Assembly (NCBI GenBank): GCA_027382625.1
Contig: JAJKFJ010021287.1
Span: forward strand, 1 to 64,000
Reading direction: 5' to 3'
DNA length: 64,000 nucleotides
From: Tetmemena sp. SeJ-2015
Lineage: Eukaryota; Ciliophora; Spirotrichea; Sporadotrichida; Oxytrichidae
Below, piece after piece: positions 11,331 to 23,289 of this stretch. Within the stretch, counting starts at the first letter, position 1. The number at the start of each line of letters is the position of its first letter. A program made the position numbers and the translations under genes. The notes under the pieces were generated by a model. The model had not been told where the DNA came from and did not search any database. It saw only the letters and a program-made list of their open reading frames with translations.

Positions 11331-13840
11331 GAGTGTCGTTTTGAGTGAGGATTATTTTATCAAAGTAGGCCACAACTTCTGTTTGAAAAGTAAAACTACT
11401 TTGAAATACTGCCACTGGAACAAATTTAATCTTATTAAATTTAAATTAAATTAGCTTGGCTTCACTATGAATGCCCGTGTAGTGAATTAGATGAATCCTG
11501 GAAAGTTACTCGCAAATAAACAAGATAAATTATAGGAATTTTACTTAAATTACTATTCTAATAGTAAGTCCGAATATCAATATCTCGCTCTGAGTTATAG
11601 AAGAAACTTACAAAATATTGTTTGGCTCTATCATTATAGCTATTTATGGACTAATGAATTCTTATTTTCCAGCAATAGGATCCTGTACTTAAATAGTGTT
11701 GATGAATTTGTAGTAACAGTTTATTTTCATTTTATTCAAATTGTCAACGCATCTAAACTATGCAGGATTTATACTAAGGTTTTTATCAATAGTCATTAGT
11801 AAATTTTAAATTCCTCACAAGTTTTATGTGTGATAGATTTAAAGTTTATGTAGTCTTAGTTCGAGACATACATTTATTCAAAGCTAGATTACGAAGAAGA
11901 TTCTCTATTAGCAAATAAAAAACTAGCAACTTTGTACCATTTAAAGAATAAGAGATATAATTTAATTTCTCTGAGAAGGGACTGTATATTGTCTAATTTT
12001 ATTGGTCTTTAAGATTATATTAATTATATAAAATGTTTATAATTTATTGAAGATTGAATTAAATCATCAAGGTTGCCCCATAAATAGTGGCATTCTTCTC
12101 ACTAAGTATCTTAAAATGTTTATAGAATCTTAATTAAATAAATTTAAGTTGAATTTTGGAATTATCTATGAGAAGAATTCCATCGTTTTAATTATAGGCC
12201 AAATGAGTATTGGTTATCAATCAAATAATTAATCAAGGCTTTTAAATTATGAAACTAGCTGCAGCCATAATTTATTCATCATATTAAAAAAGGTAACTCA
12301 TTATTTATTAAAAATGAATAATGACAGAGTGGGGAATTCTGAATCTCTTTTCTATTCACTAAGGTTTTTCATTATTAGCAGCTAAAACCAAAGAGGTAAG
12401 TAAGCCTTGAAGCCTATTATCCTATTATTGATACATTCATTGAGTTTAGCCATAATTTACACTTGGTATCTGATAAATTATCTCAATTATGTGTCTTTTT
12501 AGTTGAAGTAGATGGAAAACTGGAACTCTTCAATTTGAATGAGATTCATCTTTGGAGCTTTGACTATTAGCTAAGAATTCACTCACAGTCAAGAGGAGAT
12601 GCTCATCGCTTTAAATTCTTAAGATATCCACAACTTTAGTTGATAATAAATTTAAGAGTAAATTAAGGACTAGTATGCAAGACAAAGCTGAGTTCAAGAA
12701 TTTCAGAACAACATAAAAACACTCAAAAGACTAAAATAAATAGAGGAAGAATATAATAAAGGACAAGCTAAATATATTCAGATATAAGTTCTCATCCAAA
12801 TCAAATTATGATTGAATGTATTTACGCAATCCCCAAGACGTATTTGACCTATAGTAATTATGTCCAGGAAATCAGATTCATAACCAAATTGGGTCTGTCT
12901 GTCTCATTCAATAAAAAAATAATTAATTTTTTATGAATCCAATAACTGAAGATGAATCTTAAATAAAGTTTACTGAGCTCTCTATCCACACATTAAAACT
13001 CATGGATTTTATTTTCTAACTATAAAATAATTTGATTTGAAATGCCAGAAAACTGTTTGAGGATAGAGCTTTATTCCTTTGATTACAAACATTATTGTCT
13101 TGTTAATAATTTAATCTCTAGAAGTGCCAGCTATTTGGTAAAAATTAATTCCAGCAATAACTTATTCTAGTTGAGAGAAATATACAAGCCTAAATGTATT
13201 TAGCCACTGTGATTAATAAAATCACTTTTTATATATTAGTTCACAGCAACTATTTCTAAATTGGATAATTGGAATATATCATTAGGAAATTATAGCCTGA
13301 GCATAAAATTCTCAATATCAAGTTTCCTAAAATTTAGGTAAAATAATTTTTATACCTAATGATCGTGAACTCTAGCAGAAAACTTATATCTATAGATAAA
13401 TATTTTAAAGATTGTGAGTATCGAGGGGCTTCTCATATAGCTACTGTGTATTGAATTCTAATATAAATACAACTAAAATTATTTTTCCGTTATAAAATGA
13501 TTGATGAATTCTTTAATTACTGTCTTAAAAGCTCTATATAATATTTATTACTTAAAGTATCTTTTGGAGATTAAGTTGAAAATTTAGCATCTTCCATTTC
13601 AGCAATTATATTTTTCAAAAAGACTTAAAGATGCATTTACCAAAAAATAAAAAATGATCAGCTATACTTACAGTCTAAGTCCTCATAATATCGCAATAAA
13701 ATGCGATAAAAAGTAGGCTTATCTAGTAAAATCCTAATGATTTCTTCATTAAGTTGAAAATGTATACTTTAGAGTTCCTTTGTTCTAAATAATTATTATA
13801 TATTTATATAATAAATCCAGATTAAATAGGCGCATGAGTA
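11331..13840 (-). other. Probable N-terminal ectodomain, exon structure unresolved
   Basis: Upstream of the Cys-rich repeats the minus strand has patches that read like a secreted beta-rich domain, for example TEVVAYFDKIILTQNDTRFD and AFKQISIKIVPCSN at about 11150-11450, separated by very AT-rich stretches. I could not assemble a continuous frame or find a signal peptide. Some of the region may be introns. It is bounded by the plus-strand importin start at 13889, so the two genes would be divergent. Confidence 0.3.
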
Positions 13841-13888
13841 TGCTTATTTGAAGTATAGAATAGTGGATTAATAATATATTAGCTAGCA

Positions 13889-14494
13889 ATGGACTCATAG
13901 CAGCAGCCTATTCAGGATAGCGATTAGCGACTCACTCCCGAGTAGCTCCAGTAGCACAGACTCAATTTGCTTAAAGCAGGAAACCAAACTTTCAACGATT
14001 TCTAACAGCAACGCATCAACTACTCCAACAAACTCAGAAAAGAGAACAAGAACGCCATCATTCAAAGGAAGAGACTCAATGTCATGCAAGCTCAAATGCT
14101 TCAGCAGACTCAGAGCCTTTCTAGTTAAACTCACCAAACTAATGGGGCAACTCTTTTTCAGCAAACTCCTCAATTGACTGGTGGTAACATCGATGGAAAT
14201 AGCAATTCGATGGAGATAACTGGAGCAGATGGAGCTTAATAAGTGAATGGAGAAACTAATGACTTCTATAAATTAAAAAGTTAAAATCTAAGATCCGTGA
14301 TATGGCACCAAAATCGAATTGGCTAATATGGGGAGACTATTCAGTAAATACTCAATGCCTCTGCTACGTTGAGTTTCTTCCCTGGAGGCGATATAGTTTA
14401 GTATTCTGAGGTAATTGGTGCAGTTTATCTTATAGAGGGCTGCATTGATTGTGGTGAATCCCAAAGCAGTGCGAGAACTGACTATGTCCCATGA
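13889..14494 (+). CDS. Importin-alpha IBB-like N-terminal segment
   Basis: The ATG at 13889 opens a Gln-rich protein in which many glutamines are UAR codons. Residues about 35-75 (FQQQRINYSNKLRKENKNAI, then IQRKRLN) form the Arg/Lys-rich amphipathic helix typical of an importin-beta-binding domain, the autoinhibitory segment of importin-alpha that contacts importin-beta. A Gln/Asn/Thr-rich linker follows, and from about 14280 the frame no longer looks like importin before TGA 14494. ARM repeats resume only at 15115. Either the gene is broken by about 0.8 kb of other sequence, or the IBB protein and the ARM protein are separate genes. Confidence 0.6.
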
Positions 14495-14860
14495 TGCAGC
14501 TCGTTGGCTCTAGATTAGTGATATCACAATGAAGGAGTTATGGGACATTAACAAGGAGTATTTTTTGAGGTAGAAATCATATAAGGGATCTGGCAAGTTT
14601 GGTGTTAGAGAATATTGCTGTAGATGCAGTCAACGAAGGTGTACGAGGGCCCGAAGGTTTTTTTTGACCATCCATAAGTCCCAACTGCATTAAATCTTAC
14701 AGCCCTTTTTGAGACCTAACAAGAGGAGTTTTGAGGTTTCACATGCCCTAATGAGTCCAACAGATTCAGATGTACAGAGAGTGTGACCTAACAGAGGAGT
14801 CTGATGTTAAGTATCACTTGGGTTTCTTTATCGTCCCTTAATGAGAGCATAATTACTGAA
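14436..14860 (+). other. Unassigned coding-like segment between IBB and ARM parts
   Basis: A different plus frame is open here and has coding-like composition: VNPKAVRELTMSHDAARWLQ, then KELWDINKEYFLRQKS, and a Cys/Arg cluster, YCCRCSQRRCTRARR. Neighbouring frames also give plausible pieces (ENIAVDAVNEGVRG and MYRECDLTEESDVKYHL), so several one-base breaks or introns may be present. I do not recognise a family. The Cys cluster recalls metal-binding or palmitoylated patches, but that is not enough for a call. It is the best candidate for inserted sequence inside the importin gene. Confidence 0.3.
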
Positions 14861-15114
14861 TATATGACGTCATAGATTGAAACGTGTTTATTTGGAATGG
14901 CTGTATCTATTATAATCTTGTTTTATCTATGCCTTTCGGGGTTACACTTTAATTTCGAATAATTCCATAATGATTTTCTTGGGGCTCAAGGTCGTGGCCC
15001 TGAAATGATCATAATAAATGGCTAATCGTCAAATCCTGAACAACGCCTGAAGGTGCTAAAACTGCTAGATCACTTAATTAATTTTAAGATTAATCCCATA
15101 TCTCCTATTTTTTA

Positions 15115-17160
15115 ATGACAGTAACAGGCACTATAGCAGCTAGTGATAGTATGGACCAAACTCCCTCATAGACTCAGCTAAGAGGCTAGAATCTACAAAA
15201 GTATCTGAAAGAGATTCAAGTTTGCTTAAGTAGTCATTCTGACGTCCAAACTTTCCATGAGTTCATTCGTAAGGGAGGTATCCAAGTATTGGCGGGGCTT
15301 ATTTCAAACCACTTTCCCTGCAATGATTAGGTTAAAGAAGATGCCATAAAGAGCTTCAGCGACTTGACCCTATTCAACAAAGACTATCCGACTGAGTTTC
15401 CTCACGGCATCAAAGCTTTACTCAAGATCTTGCATTCCTTATTTAAGTAAATGAGGTTAAAGTTTAACAACTTTAATTCAACCGACATTAAGAACTTCTA
15501 GTCTACTTTGAATTTGAAAACTTTAGTTCTTCAGAGTCTTGGGAATCTTTGCCTTGATGATGAGAAAACCCGCCAATAAATAATGTTCAGTGACCCTCAG
15601 CTCAACACTGCAAAGGAAATCATTGACTTGATCTTCTGTGATCGTGAGGTGCTGACTGACATTTGCGTCTGGACTATGAACAACTTCATAATGGACAATC
15701 CGTAGCAGTATTTACCTCATTTCTGTCAAAACGGCATTAAAACTTAACTACTATAATGTAAGTTTTCATGGTGAAAGCTATTTGCCACGCTTGGAACAAA
15801 TTTGGCAGGAAGAATCCTCGACTTCTGAGCGAGGTAATTTACTGCTTCTCCAACTGCATGCGGGATATTGGGATTGCGTAGGAGGTGTTCTCCTATGTTC
15901 CTAACTTCCACAAGAAGATGGCTGCTGAGCTAGTCACAGCTAATATAAAAGATGAAATGAACAGGCCAGTCTTGACCTGCTTAAGTCATATACTTGAGCA
16001 TAATCAAGATTTTGGACTTGAACTGATGTTTGACGACCATTTTCAAACTTATTTAAATGCATCCATGGTTTAAATTAACTTTTGTACTGAGTGTGTTGTT
16101 TTAGCCCGATGAAGTCATTACTTTCAAGAAAGATTGCCTTTATGTGTTGAACAACGTAGTGTGTGGATAATCTGAGCAAATTTTTGAGTTTATCTTTGAC
16201 AATAAGTTTTAAATACAGATAGGAATTTAGAGAATTATAAAATAAGAACAAAGATGTAAATGATTGAATACTGCGAAGATTAATCATTTCTAAATAACAA
16301 AGGCATTTAAAAGAAGCTAACTAAACCGACATTCAAGTAGAAGATTAGTAATACCATTAAATTTTGTCACTGTATTTTTTTCTGAGATCAGCAATGAAAA
16401 TTGTAATGATTTATGTTGAGAGGTGAAATACTTTAATCTCATAATAAAATTCTAAAATTGAGGTACTTTTCTTCAGCATCTTCCTGTAAATAAATCCAAG
16501 TTAACTTTGTTTAAAAGTAATTAAGACAATTAAATAAATTCTAATCTATAATAAATATGAGCATAATAATTATATTGAATAAGAACTCTATTCTTGAATA
16601 GTTAGTTCGCCTAGCTAATTCCACCGAGTACAGTATTAAAGTTGAAGCGCTTTACGTTATTTTCAATCTTTGCGAAAACCACAACACCAAGTACCTCCCA
16701 CAAGTCCTCCAGAGAGATCCCACTCCTGCTTTCTTCACCCTCATCAAAAACTTTATCTTGAATTATTATCCACACATTATTTAACTACTTTGACTCTAGC
16801 CCTGATATTCTGACAGTAGCGATCGGATATTGCACTCTGGTTTGCGAAAGAGATCCCTTGTATATAAAGTTGGTTTTCGATGAAGGCGTGTCTGAGATGA
16901 TTGAAAATATCCCTATCAAGTTTGCTAACAACGAATTGATCGTCAAGCAGTGCCACTCCTTCCTTGACAAATTCATCTACAACAACTAGAGTAGCTTGGA
17001 GGGAGAGGACCTCAATATTCCCATAATCCTCTTTTCGAGCTAATTATAATGTTAAATTTAGGATTAAGGAATGAATATTGAGTATCAAGGTGTGAGTGGA
17101 AATGGAGGAGATAGCAACTAATATACAAATAGCAACCAATAGATGGATTTTAAAATATGA
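15115..17160 (+). CDS. Importin-alpha ARM-repeat protein
   Basis: This is the karyopherin-alpha adaptor that binds nuclear localisation signals through ARM repeats. The frame from ATG 15115 gives GQNLQKYLKEIQVCLSS, VLTDICVWTMNNFIMDN (equivalent to the family's EVLTDACWALSYL) and, later, EYSIKVEALYVIFNLCENHN (matching EF-IKKEAAWAISN of ARM 8-9). A clear 37-nt intron lies at 16068-16104 (gtttaa to ttttag). A longer intron of about 300 nt probably spans 16.26-16.57 kb. Frame breaks occur at 15769-15771 (one G short; restoring it joins KFSW to VKAICHAWNKFG) and at about 16745-16790. The family normally begins with an IBB domain; see the segment at 13889. Confidence 0.8.
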
Positions 17161-17998
17161 TTCAAAGTTACAAACCCTGCAAACAGTTATCAGCTACTAC
17201 TATAGTTCACAATTAAATTAAAATTGGTGATTGATTAAAACAATAAATGGAGATTTGCAAATTCGTGGCTGTTGAAATCGTTCATATACCCCTCGATGTG
17301 TAGCCTTTTTTATAACTTGTTAAAAGTTAATATGAGTTTCTTCTTCAATCAACTTCAAAGCACCTCTCATGAGATATCTTATGCAAAAATCCAAGAGATC
17401 AAATATAGCTTTTCAATAAACTTGTGTCGCTTATAACTCAAGACTGAGCGCTCCCACAAAAAAGTTGCAAGGATAAAAAGTTCTTAATATTCAATGCTGA
17501 ATCGAATGGTCTAATAATTATTTTAATTGGACAAACTTAAGCTGTAACTGCTTGATTCCATTTTAATTAAGAATCTAATTTAATTCTCTTGTTTATTAAA
17601 TTCTCAGCTATAATTAAACCTAGCTAATTCAAGTTGCATCGTGTTCGATGCCTGCAAATGTCCTGAGGAGCTATAACGAGCAAACGAAATAGCATTTATA
17701 CTAAATTAATTTTGGGTTATATTTTAAAAAGGCTGATAAGCTCTCAATATTTTGGCTTACAAAGTCAAAAATTGAGAACCAAAAATGCTTTAAAGTTAAA
17801 TTTTAAGAGTAAACTGATAGGAGAAGGATAATAAACAAAGAAACTAACTCGTTATTTATTCTTGTATGCAAAGAATTTGAGCTGCTCCTAAAAGCCACTT
17901 TCTCTCTTTGCTTGCTAATTATCAGAGAGAGTTTTATAAGTTTATATCTTAAGGAAGGGCTTTCAATTGAATAAAGCCCTTTACAAGTTAGTTATTAC
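17161..17998. other. Spacer between convergent importin and DnaJ genes
   Basis: It holds the second dispersed-repeat copy (17190-17615) followed by about 380 bp of AT-rich sequence up to the DnaJ stop codon. No further gene is seen. Confidence 0.5.
17190..17615 (+). repeat. Dispersed repeat, copy 2
   Basis: Second copy of the unit at 885-1310, in the same orientation and with the same order of conserved blocks. It begins about 30 bp after the importin stop codon. The best conserved blocks are gattaaaacaataaatgga, the cttcttcaatcaacttcaaa segment and tgctgaatcgaatggtctaa. No terminal inverted repeats or flanking duplications are visible. Confidence 0.7.
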
Positions 17999-19294
17999 TC
18001 ACTGTCTAAGTTATCTATTGCCACCAGCTTTCTTAGATCTAGAGCCGCTCTCCTGTTCTCCACCATCAGTAAGCTGGTAGGTCTTTCTCTCTCGCCTTCC
18101 ATTACCGTCATCAATATCCTCAGTAACCTCAGTGATTCTGTTACCATTCTGATCCCAGCTCGTTTTCTCAGTCTTTGTGACCTGTTTGCCATTTTAAATG
18201 AAGGTCTGAGTCTTAATAGATGAGGATCCAGGTGCACCTCCGAATGAGCTTGAAGAAGAGAAGGAGAATCCTTGCATTCCTCCGCCCATACCTCCTCCCA
18301 TTCCACCAAAGAAGTCATCATTTCCAAATCCACCGCCGAAACCGCCGAAGCCTCCTCCAAAGCCGCCGAATCCTCCAAAACCTCCGAAACCTCCAAATGG
18401 ATCAGTTTGGCGTCTCTATGCTGCTGTTGTTATTATTAGCTGCCTTGCCTTCTTCCGCCCATTCCACCCATGCCTCCCATACCGCCCATTCCTCCAAAAC
18501 CACCAAATCCTCCAAATCCACCGAATCCTCCAAATCCATCATCATCCTCTTCGAAGAAATTGGCGAATGGATCTCTTCCTCCAAAGAAGTTCCTAAATAC
18601 TTGCTCAGCATCATTAAACGAGAAGAAGTCGTGATCATAAGCTCCTCCTCTTGACGAACCTCCAGTAGAACCGCCAGTAGGATTCAGCCCTTCCTTTCCA
18701 TACTTGTCGTAGATTGCCTTTTTATCAGGATTTGAGAGCACCTCATAAGCCTCTCCAATCTTCTTAAAGATTTCTTGAGCAACCTCTTCATTACCTCTAT
18801 TTCTATCCTATTAAATTAAGGATTAGCAAATATTTAAGACATGAACAATTATTAAACTTTTCTATTGTTGTCACTTTTCTTTAGAAAATTATGGAGTTTT
18901 CTCGATCGTTATCTTCATGCGATGAGTAATGATGAAATAATAGACTTTTACTTACTGGATGCCACTTTAGAGCCAACTTTTTGTATGCTCTCTTGATGTC
19001 ATCTTCAGATGCATCTCTTTAAATATTGAGTACTTCATAGTAGTCATCAGAGTCGTGATGCTCCTAGCTGGCAGCTGGCTGAGTTTTAGGATCCTCTTTT
19101 TGTTTCTCAGACTTGGCTTGCTGCTTTTGCTGTCGCTGCTCTTGGTATTACTATTCCTAGTACTGCTATTGCTGTTATTGCTATTACTACTGTTGCTGTT
19201 ACTACTACTACTACTACTGTTGACTAGCCCTGGTTTGGTTGGATTACCTTGTACCTTGGGACTTGTTTGATTGAGTTGAAGTTTGCTTCTTCAT
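17999..19294 (-). CDS. DnaJ (Hsp40) co-chaperone, DNAJB6/B2-like
   Basis: A type-B J-protein that would stimulate Hsp70 ATPase. From ATG 19294 an N-terminal extension contains a Gln run encoded by mixed CAG/CAA/TAG/TAA codons (about 19140-19220), then the J domain starts at [20 protein letters not shown] 148-nt intron at 18808-18955 (gtaagt to aatag) splits the invariant HPD motif: WHP joins [16 protein letters not shown]. Next come [19 protein letters not shown] and an unusually long Gly/Phe/Met-rich region, then a C-terminal part with [20 protein letters not shown]. One base seems to be missing at about 18405-18425, after a second short Gln run, because the Gly/Phe repeat resumes in another frame ([10 protein letters not shown]). 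This gene is the best evidence for the genetic code. Confidence 0.9.
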
Positions 19295-19579
19295 TTTGGC
19301 CGAATGAATAAGGAAGAGAGAAAATGAGATTTGCTTTTTCTTATTATAATTATTAAGATTATAATTTATAAAAGAGCCGATCACAGGGGTAAGTCATAAT
19401 TAAATTTCGAGAAGGGGAGAGAATCACTCTCTAGAATTTGTTTCATGAATTTTCTAGAAAATTCTTCTATTTGCATAAATGAGGAATTATTCTATTGAAT
19501 ATTAATTAAGTAATATGCATTTTATTTTTCTAAAGATACATAGTATTAATTATCATTATTAATTTGATTAATTATTAAG
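19295..19579. promoter_or_regulatory. Shared 5' spacer of DnaJ and the next plus-strand gene
   Basis: 285 bp of AT-rich sequence lie between two divergent start codons (DnaJ minus at 19294, next gene plus at 19580). This is the only space for both promoters. No heat-shock element array could be recognised with confidence. Confidence 0.35.
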
Positions 19580-20880
19580 ATGAATGAATTTGAGCCAATA
19601 GATACGAGTGACCTAGACAAGTTAATGAACTGCTCTTTCTCTGATTCGTAGCACAGCTCAAACAGTAAATATATGGAGTTTGTTTAACATCTTAGGCTTG
19701 AATCATGAAAAATAGCCCTTGGAAACTTGAGAGCATGACAATTTATAGAAAACAAATCCTATTCAATGTAAGTTGGGGATGCTTATGTTTTTAAATATAG
19801 ATAGAATAGGTCAAATATTAAATAGAAACCTAGCTCAAACTTTATCCCTTCAATTTAATCTGCCTTATCCGATATTAAATACTCTGATCTTAAATACCCG
19901 TCTATAGAAGCTTATTAAAACGCTTAAAACTCTAGCCTCTTCAATAAGCAAAGTGCTACTTCTCTTTAAAATCATATGTATAAGAATTAAATTGGAAGCA
20001 CTAAAACTTAGCAGCTTTAATAAACATGTATTTTTTAATAAATCAGCTTTTGAGGAGAATCAAGGAATCTAGATTAAATGCAGACATCAGTTCCATACTT
20101 CTTTTCTTCTATCCAGAGGGTTAGCAGTAAAATAATCTCTCAAGTTGATTTGATGAGATCGAACAAGAATTTCTTAGTCTTCATTAGAATAATGAAAGCA
20201 ACAATTTTGAAATGCTGAAAGAGTTGGGCTACTTGAGCGACTTAAACCATTTCTAACTCTAGGAATCATTTGATTTCTCAGCTAATTAAGAGAATGAGAG
20301 TGAAAACTTGTAAGCACTCAACTAAAAAAGCAATGTAGTCTGGGATGGGACGAGGAGGAAGTATTACACTTTTGATAAAGACTACACTCATATGATTCCA
20401 AATATTTCATTCAAATCCATTTACGAAGACCAAAGTTTGCTCAACTAAATTTACGGATAATCACTCAAAATATCTCTCACTCTATATAATCCTAAGTGCA
20501 TATCACTTTTGCCTTAAAGAGAAGTATTTGCTTATGACTCTAAAATAAACTTGGAACTCCTTGAGCAACATCTTATCAAGTTCAACTGCGAAGTCGATAT
20601 CTATGATGGGCTATTTCTTACCTTAAACGCCTGGAAAGTATAGTTTGGCTTGTCCTCTGAAGAAATAGTGGAAGCTTTTATAAAAGTGAGTGGTGATTTG
20701 AAAGCTCTGAGAAGTTACCTTGTAGGGAACAGAGTGTGTGAGTGGTCAGGAGTGGAGGACTTAGCTTTGGGCAAGGAGAAGGATTTATCAAATTAAAGTG
20801 AATATTAAGCTTTATTGTAAACAAAAGGCACTGCTTAGATTGAAAAGAGAAAGCACTTCTTATCATAGTCAGTATAATGA
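19580..20880 (+). CDS. Unassigned protein, weakly RAP1/TERF2IP-like C-terminus
   Basis: The first exon starts at ATG 19580 (MNEFEPIDTSDLDKLMNC). After a frame change near 19710-19770, a Ser/Asn/Gln-rich part continues (PSIQSALSDIKYSDLKYPS). From about 20150 a long frame runs to TGA 20880, with VVWDGTRRKYYTFDKDYTH and then GLSSEEIVEAFIKVSGDLKA, NRVCEWSGVEDLALGKEK. The last order (an L-S-x-E-E-I helix, SGD, a Leu-rich turn, then W-x3-ED) recalls the segment before the acidic W-EDD motif of RAP1-type telomere proteins. That is a loose resemblance from memory. An unassigned coiled protein is equally possible. A further open stretch at about 21165-21340 could be a last exon. Confidence 0.4.
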
Positions 20881-21458
20881 CCAGTAGATATATTTTAATT
20901 TAGTAGTTGTAAATAATTTCACTAAAAGTTAAAGGTAAAGAAAGAATGCAAGAAACTTTTAAAAAGTTAACCTTATTAAATCTTTGGGAGTGCTTAAATA
21001 CTTATTTATTGATAGAGCTATAGTCAACAAGGAGTTATTACCTACTCCTCTTAAGGAATTTAAGGAACTTAGAATATTTTAAATGAGAATCTTCAAAATA
21101 TGTATATCTCATATATAAGTAAGGGCTCTGCTAAACAGATCAATTTATTTTAAAAAATTAGTTATTGAATTTAGATGATGTAAAGTATCAGCAGCTTAAG
21201 AAATTAAAAACATATTAGAGCTTCTCTGATGTTATCACGAGAAGAAGAAGTCGTCATCTGTCATCTTCTAATGATGAAGATGCTCTTTCTATTACGATTT
21301 CATGTCAGGGGTCGTAGCTACTAATAGCGAAGATAGGTCTTGATTACAGTCAGCAATACCTCCGTTGTTTTGGAAATACATTTAATTGCTGTCATTAGAA
21401 CTTGAGTCAGTCATTTAGATTAATTCAAATAATTTAAATAGGATATTTTCTTAAACGT
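20881..21458. other. Spacer with one possible extra exon
   Basis: Mostly AT-rich. At about 21165-21310 a plus-strand frame gives LDDVKYQQLKKLKTYQSFSD followed by an Arg/Ser-rich patch. It could be a terminal exon of the preceding gene, or chance, since only TGA stops translation. Nothing else is seen before the stop of the kinase gene. Confidence 0.3.
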
Positions 21459-23280
21459 TTAGATATCATGATCCTTATCATATTTCAAGCTAGTGCTATT
21501 ACTTAGGCATTTGTTCTTGTTTGTAAATGAGGGAAGCTGAAGATAACCGCTGCTTTCGCTCGTATTCTGTTTAGCTTGGCTAGTGAGGCTCTGAGCAGTG
21601 CTGAGAGATGCGAAACTTGAGTCTTGGTTGACTGCGATCTTTTCAGTATGCTTAATTGGAGAATCACCCAACTCGCATGTTGAGAAACACTGGAAACCCA
21701 TGAAAGGCTTTTTGTTAGAGTTCTTGAATATCATAAAACTCTCTTGCTTCTTTACCTCCTTAGGGGGCATTCATTCACTAAATAGGGAGAAAAATGTTGC
21801 TAAATAACCTGCTTAAATTGTGATAAACTGGCTATTCTTGAGCCACTCTAAAGTTGCCCTATTAAGTGGGTCCTTCTGCAAGATTTTCTCAAGCATCTCT
21901 CTCAGCTCTGGAGATATCTCTCTTCCTTCGAAGTGCAAGTCAAATGTGCAAATGTTCTCCATTATATCAATTTCAGTGTTTCCGAAAGGAAAGGGGAAGC
22001 GATTGAATGTTAAGATGTAAAGGGTCATTCCTAGAGACCAGATGTCAGCCTTTTTCATTGAGTAAGACATAGAGTCGAAAGAACAGCTCTCGGGTGGCAA
22101 GAACAAGTACGTACCCTCCATTGAAGTAGTGATGTCATCTTCCTCTCTCATCAATAGCTTAGCTTTCCCGAAGTCCACCAATAGTGGACTTCCAGCTTCA
22201 TCAATCATGATAAATGAAAAGAGAGCAACTTATTTAATATGATGTTTTGAGGTTTGATGTCTCTGTGAACTATCATGAGTTCATTGTGTAAATGATCAAG
22301 TGCGTAAACGAGCGCTTTCGCCATTCGCCTGATTGTCTCCTCATCGTAGAACTTCGCATCTTTAGGGTTAATTTTATGAGCCTTGTTAATGTTCTTGGCT
22401 TGAAGTCTGTGATTAGGATGGAATACTCCTTTCTTTGCGTCCCATTCAATGCAGTCTCCATAGTCGGCGACTGGCATTATAACGTAGAGTTTTTCAGAAA
22501 TGGGGTCGTCAATGACTTCGTAGATTTTGATCATGTTTGGATTATCCAAACGCTTCATAATTTCGATTTCCTTATAAACCTCGTCCAGGGCAGTTGTAAA
22601 AGTCATACCTCTTCGCCTGGAGCTACTAGAGGAGCTCTTGGAACTTGTTGAGGAGCTTCTATTGAAACTGCGTTGTTTCTTTAGATAGGGTTTGAAAAAT
22701 ATCTTCACAGCCTAAAATTAAGTGTTCCTACTTATATTAAGCTTAAATTCTCTTTTAAGTGTTAGCTGGTCATTTTCTGAAGACAAATTTATAAAATGAT
22801 CTTTTTGAGCAGTTGTTGAAAAGCTTGATAAATCACTCACAAGCTCTATTTACTCCCGATCTCTATTATAAAGAAGTGAATGAATCAATTCATTCACATA
22901 TATACTATTTGATCTCCCACCAAAATAGATCGCAAGTTCCGCACAATGAATCTTGAATTTAACTTACGAAATAGTGAGGCACGTAGTCTTCTCCAGTGCT
23001 ATCCTCGATCAACTAAACGAGTTTAACCTTTGCTTGACTTCCCTAGCCTAGTTTCCTGAGCACACGATATTTATTATTGATGATTGTCTCTCCCTATTAC
23101 TCAAGATTACCATCTGTCCCTCCTCTCAGGTAGAGATTCAATTTTTATGTTCGCACTTACATTTGCATCCTTGGACTTGAAGAGAGACTTTACGAAGGAG
23201 ACTTCAATTGGCTTAGCAGCTTCCTGGCAGGCCAAGGAGAAGAAGTCGTCTTTGGGTTATTGAGGTGATTCCTAGATCAT
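21459..23280 (-). CDS. Ser/Thr kinase, CaMKK/SnRK1-activating type
   Basis: Exon 1 starts at ATG 23280, exon 2 carries the glycine loop (YRVLRKLGQGSQAKVKLV), and a third exon carries the catalytic lysine (AVKIF). Introns have gtaagt donors near 23160 and 22970. A Ser-rich insert is followed by an alpha-C region (EVYKEIEIMKRLDNPNMIKI) and EVIDDPISEKLYVIM, a signature of the CaMKK family, then HRDIKPQN (catalytic Asp), VDFGKAK (Mg-binding DFG) and EGTYLFLPPE with the activation-segment APE-like Glu. CaMKK kinases phosphorylate the T-loop of AMPK/SnRK1-like kinases. Breaks at about 22205-22235 (between HRD and DFG) and at the C-run near 21768 (one base short) split the frame. A Ser/Lys/Asn-rich tail follows. 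Confidence 0.85.
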
Positions 23281-23289
23281 ATTTTGAGA

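Noticed and set aside
13895..14173. Minus-strand ORF over the importin IBB segment
   Set aside because: The plus strand encodes the basic IBB helix in a Gln-rich context; the minus frame has no recognisable content.
18220..18654. Ser/Leu/His-rich plus-strand ORF over the DnaJ gene
   Set aside because: Complement of the Gly/Phe/Met repeat region; repeats keep alternative frames open.
19055..19270. Poly-Leu plus-strand ORF resembling a membrane segment
   Set aside because: Antisense of the polyglutamine run.
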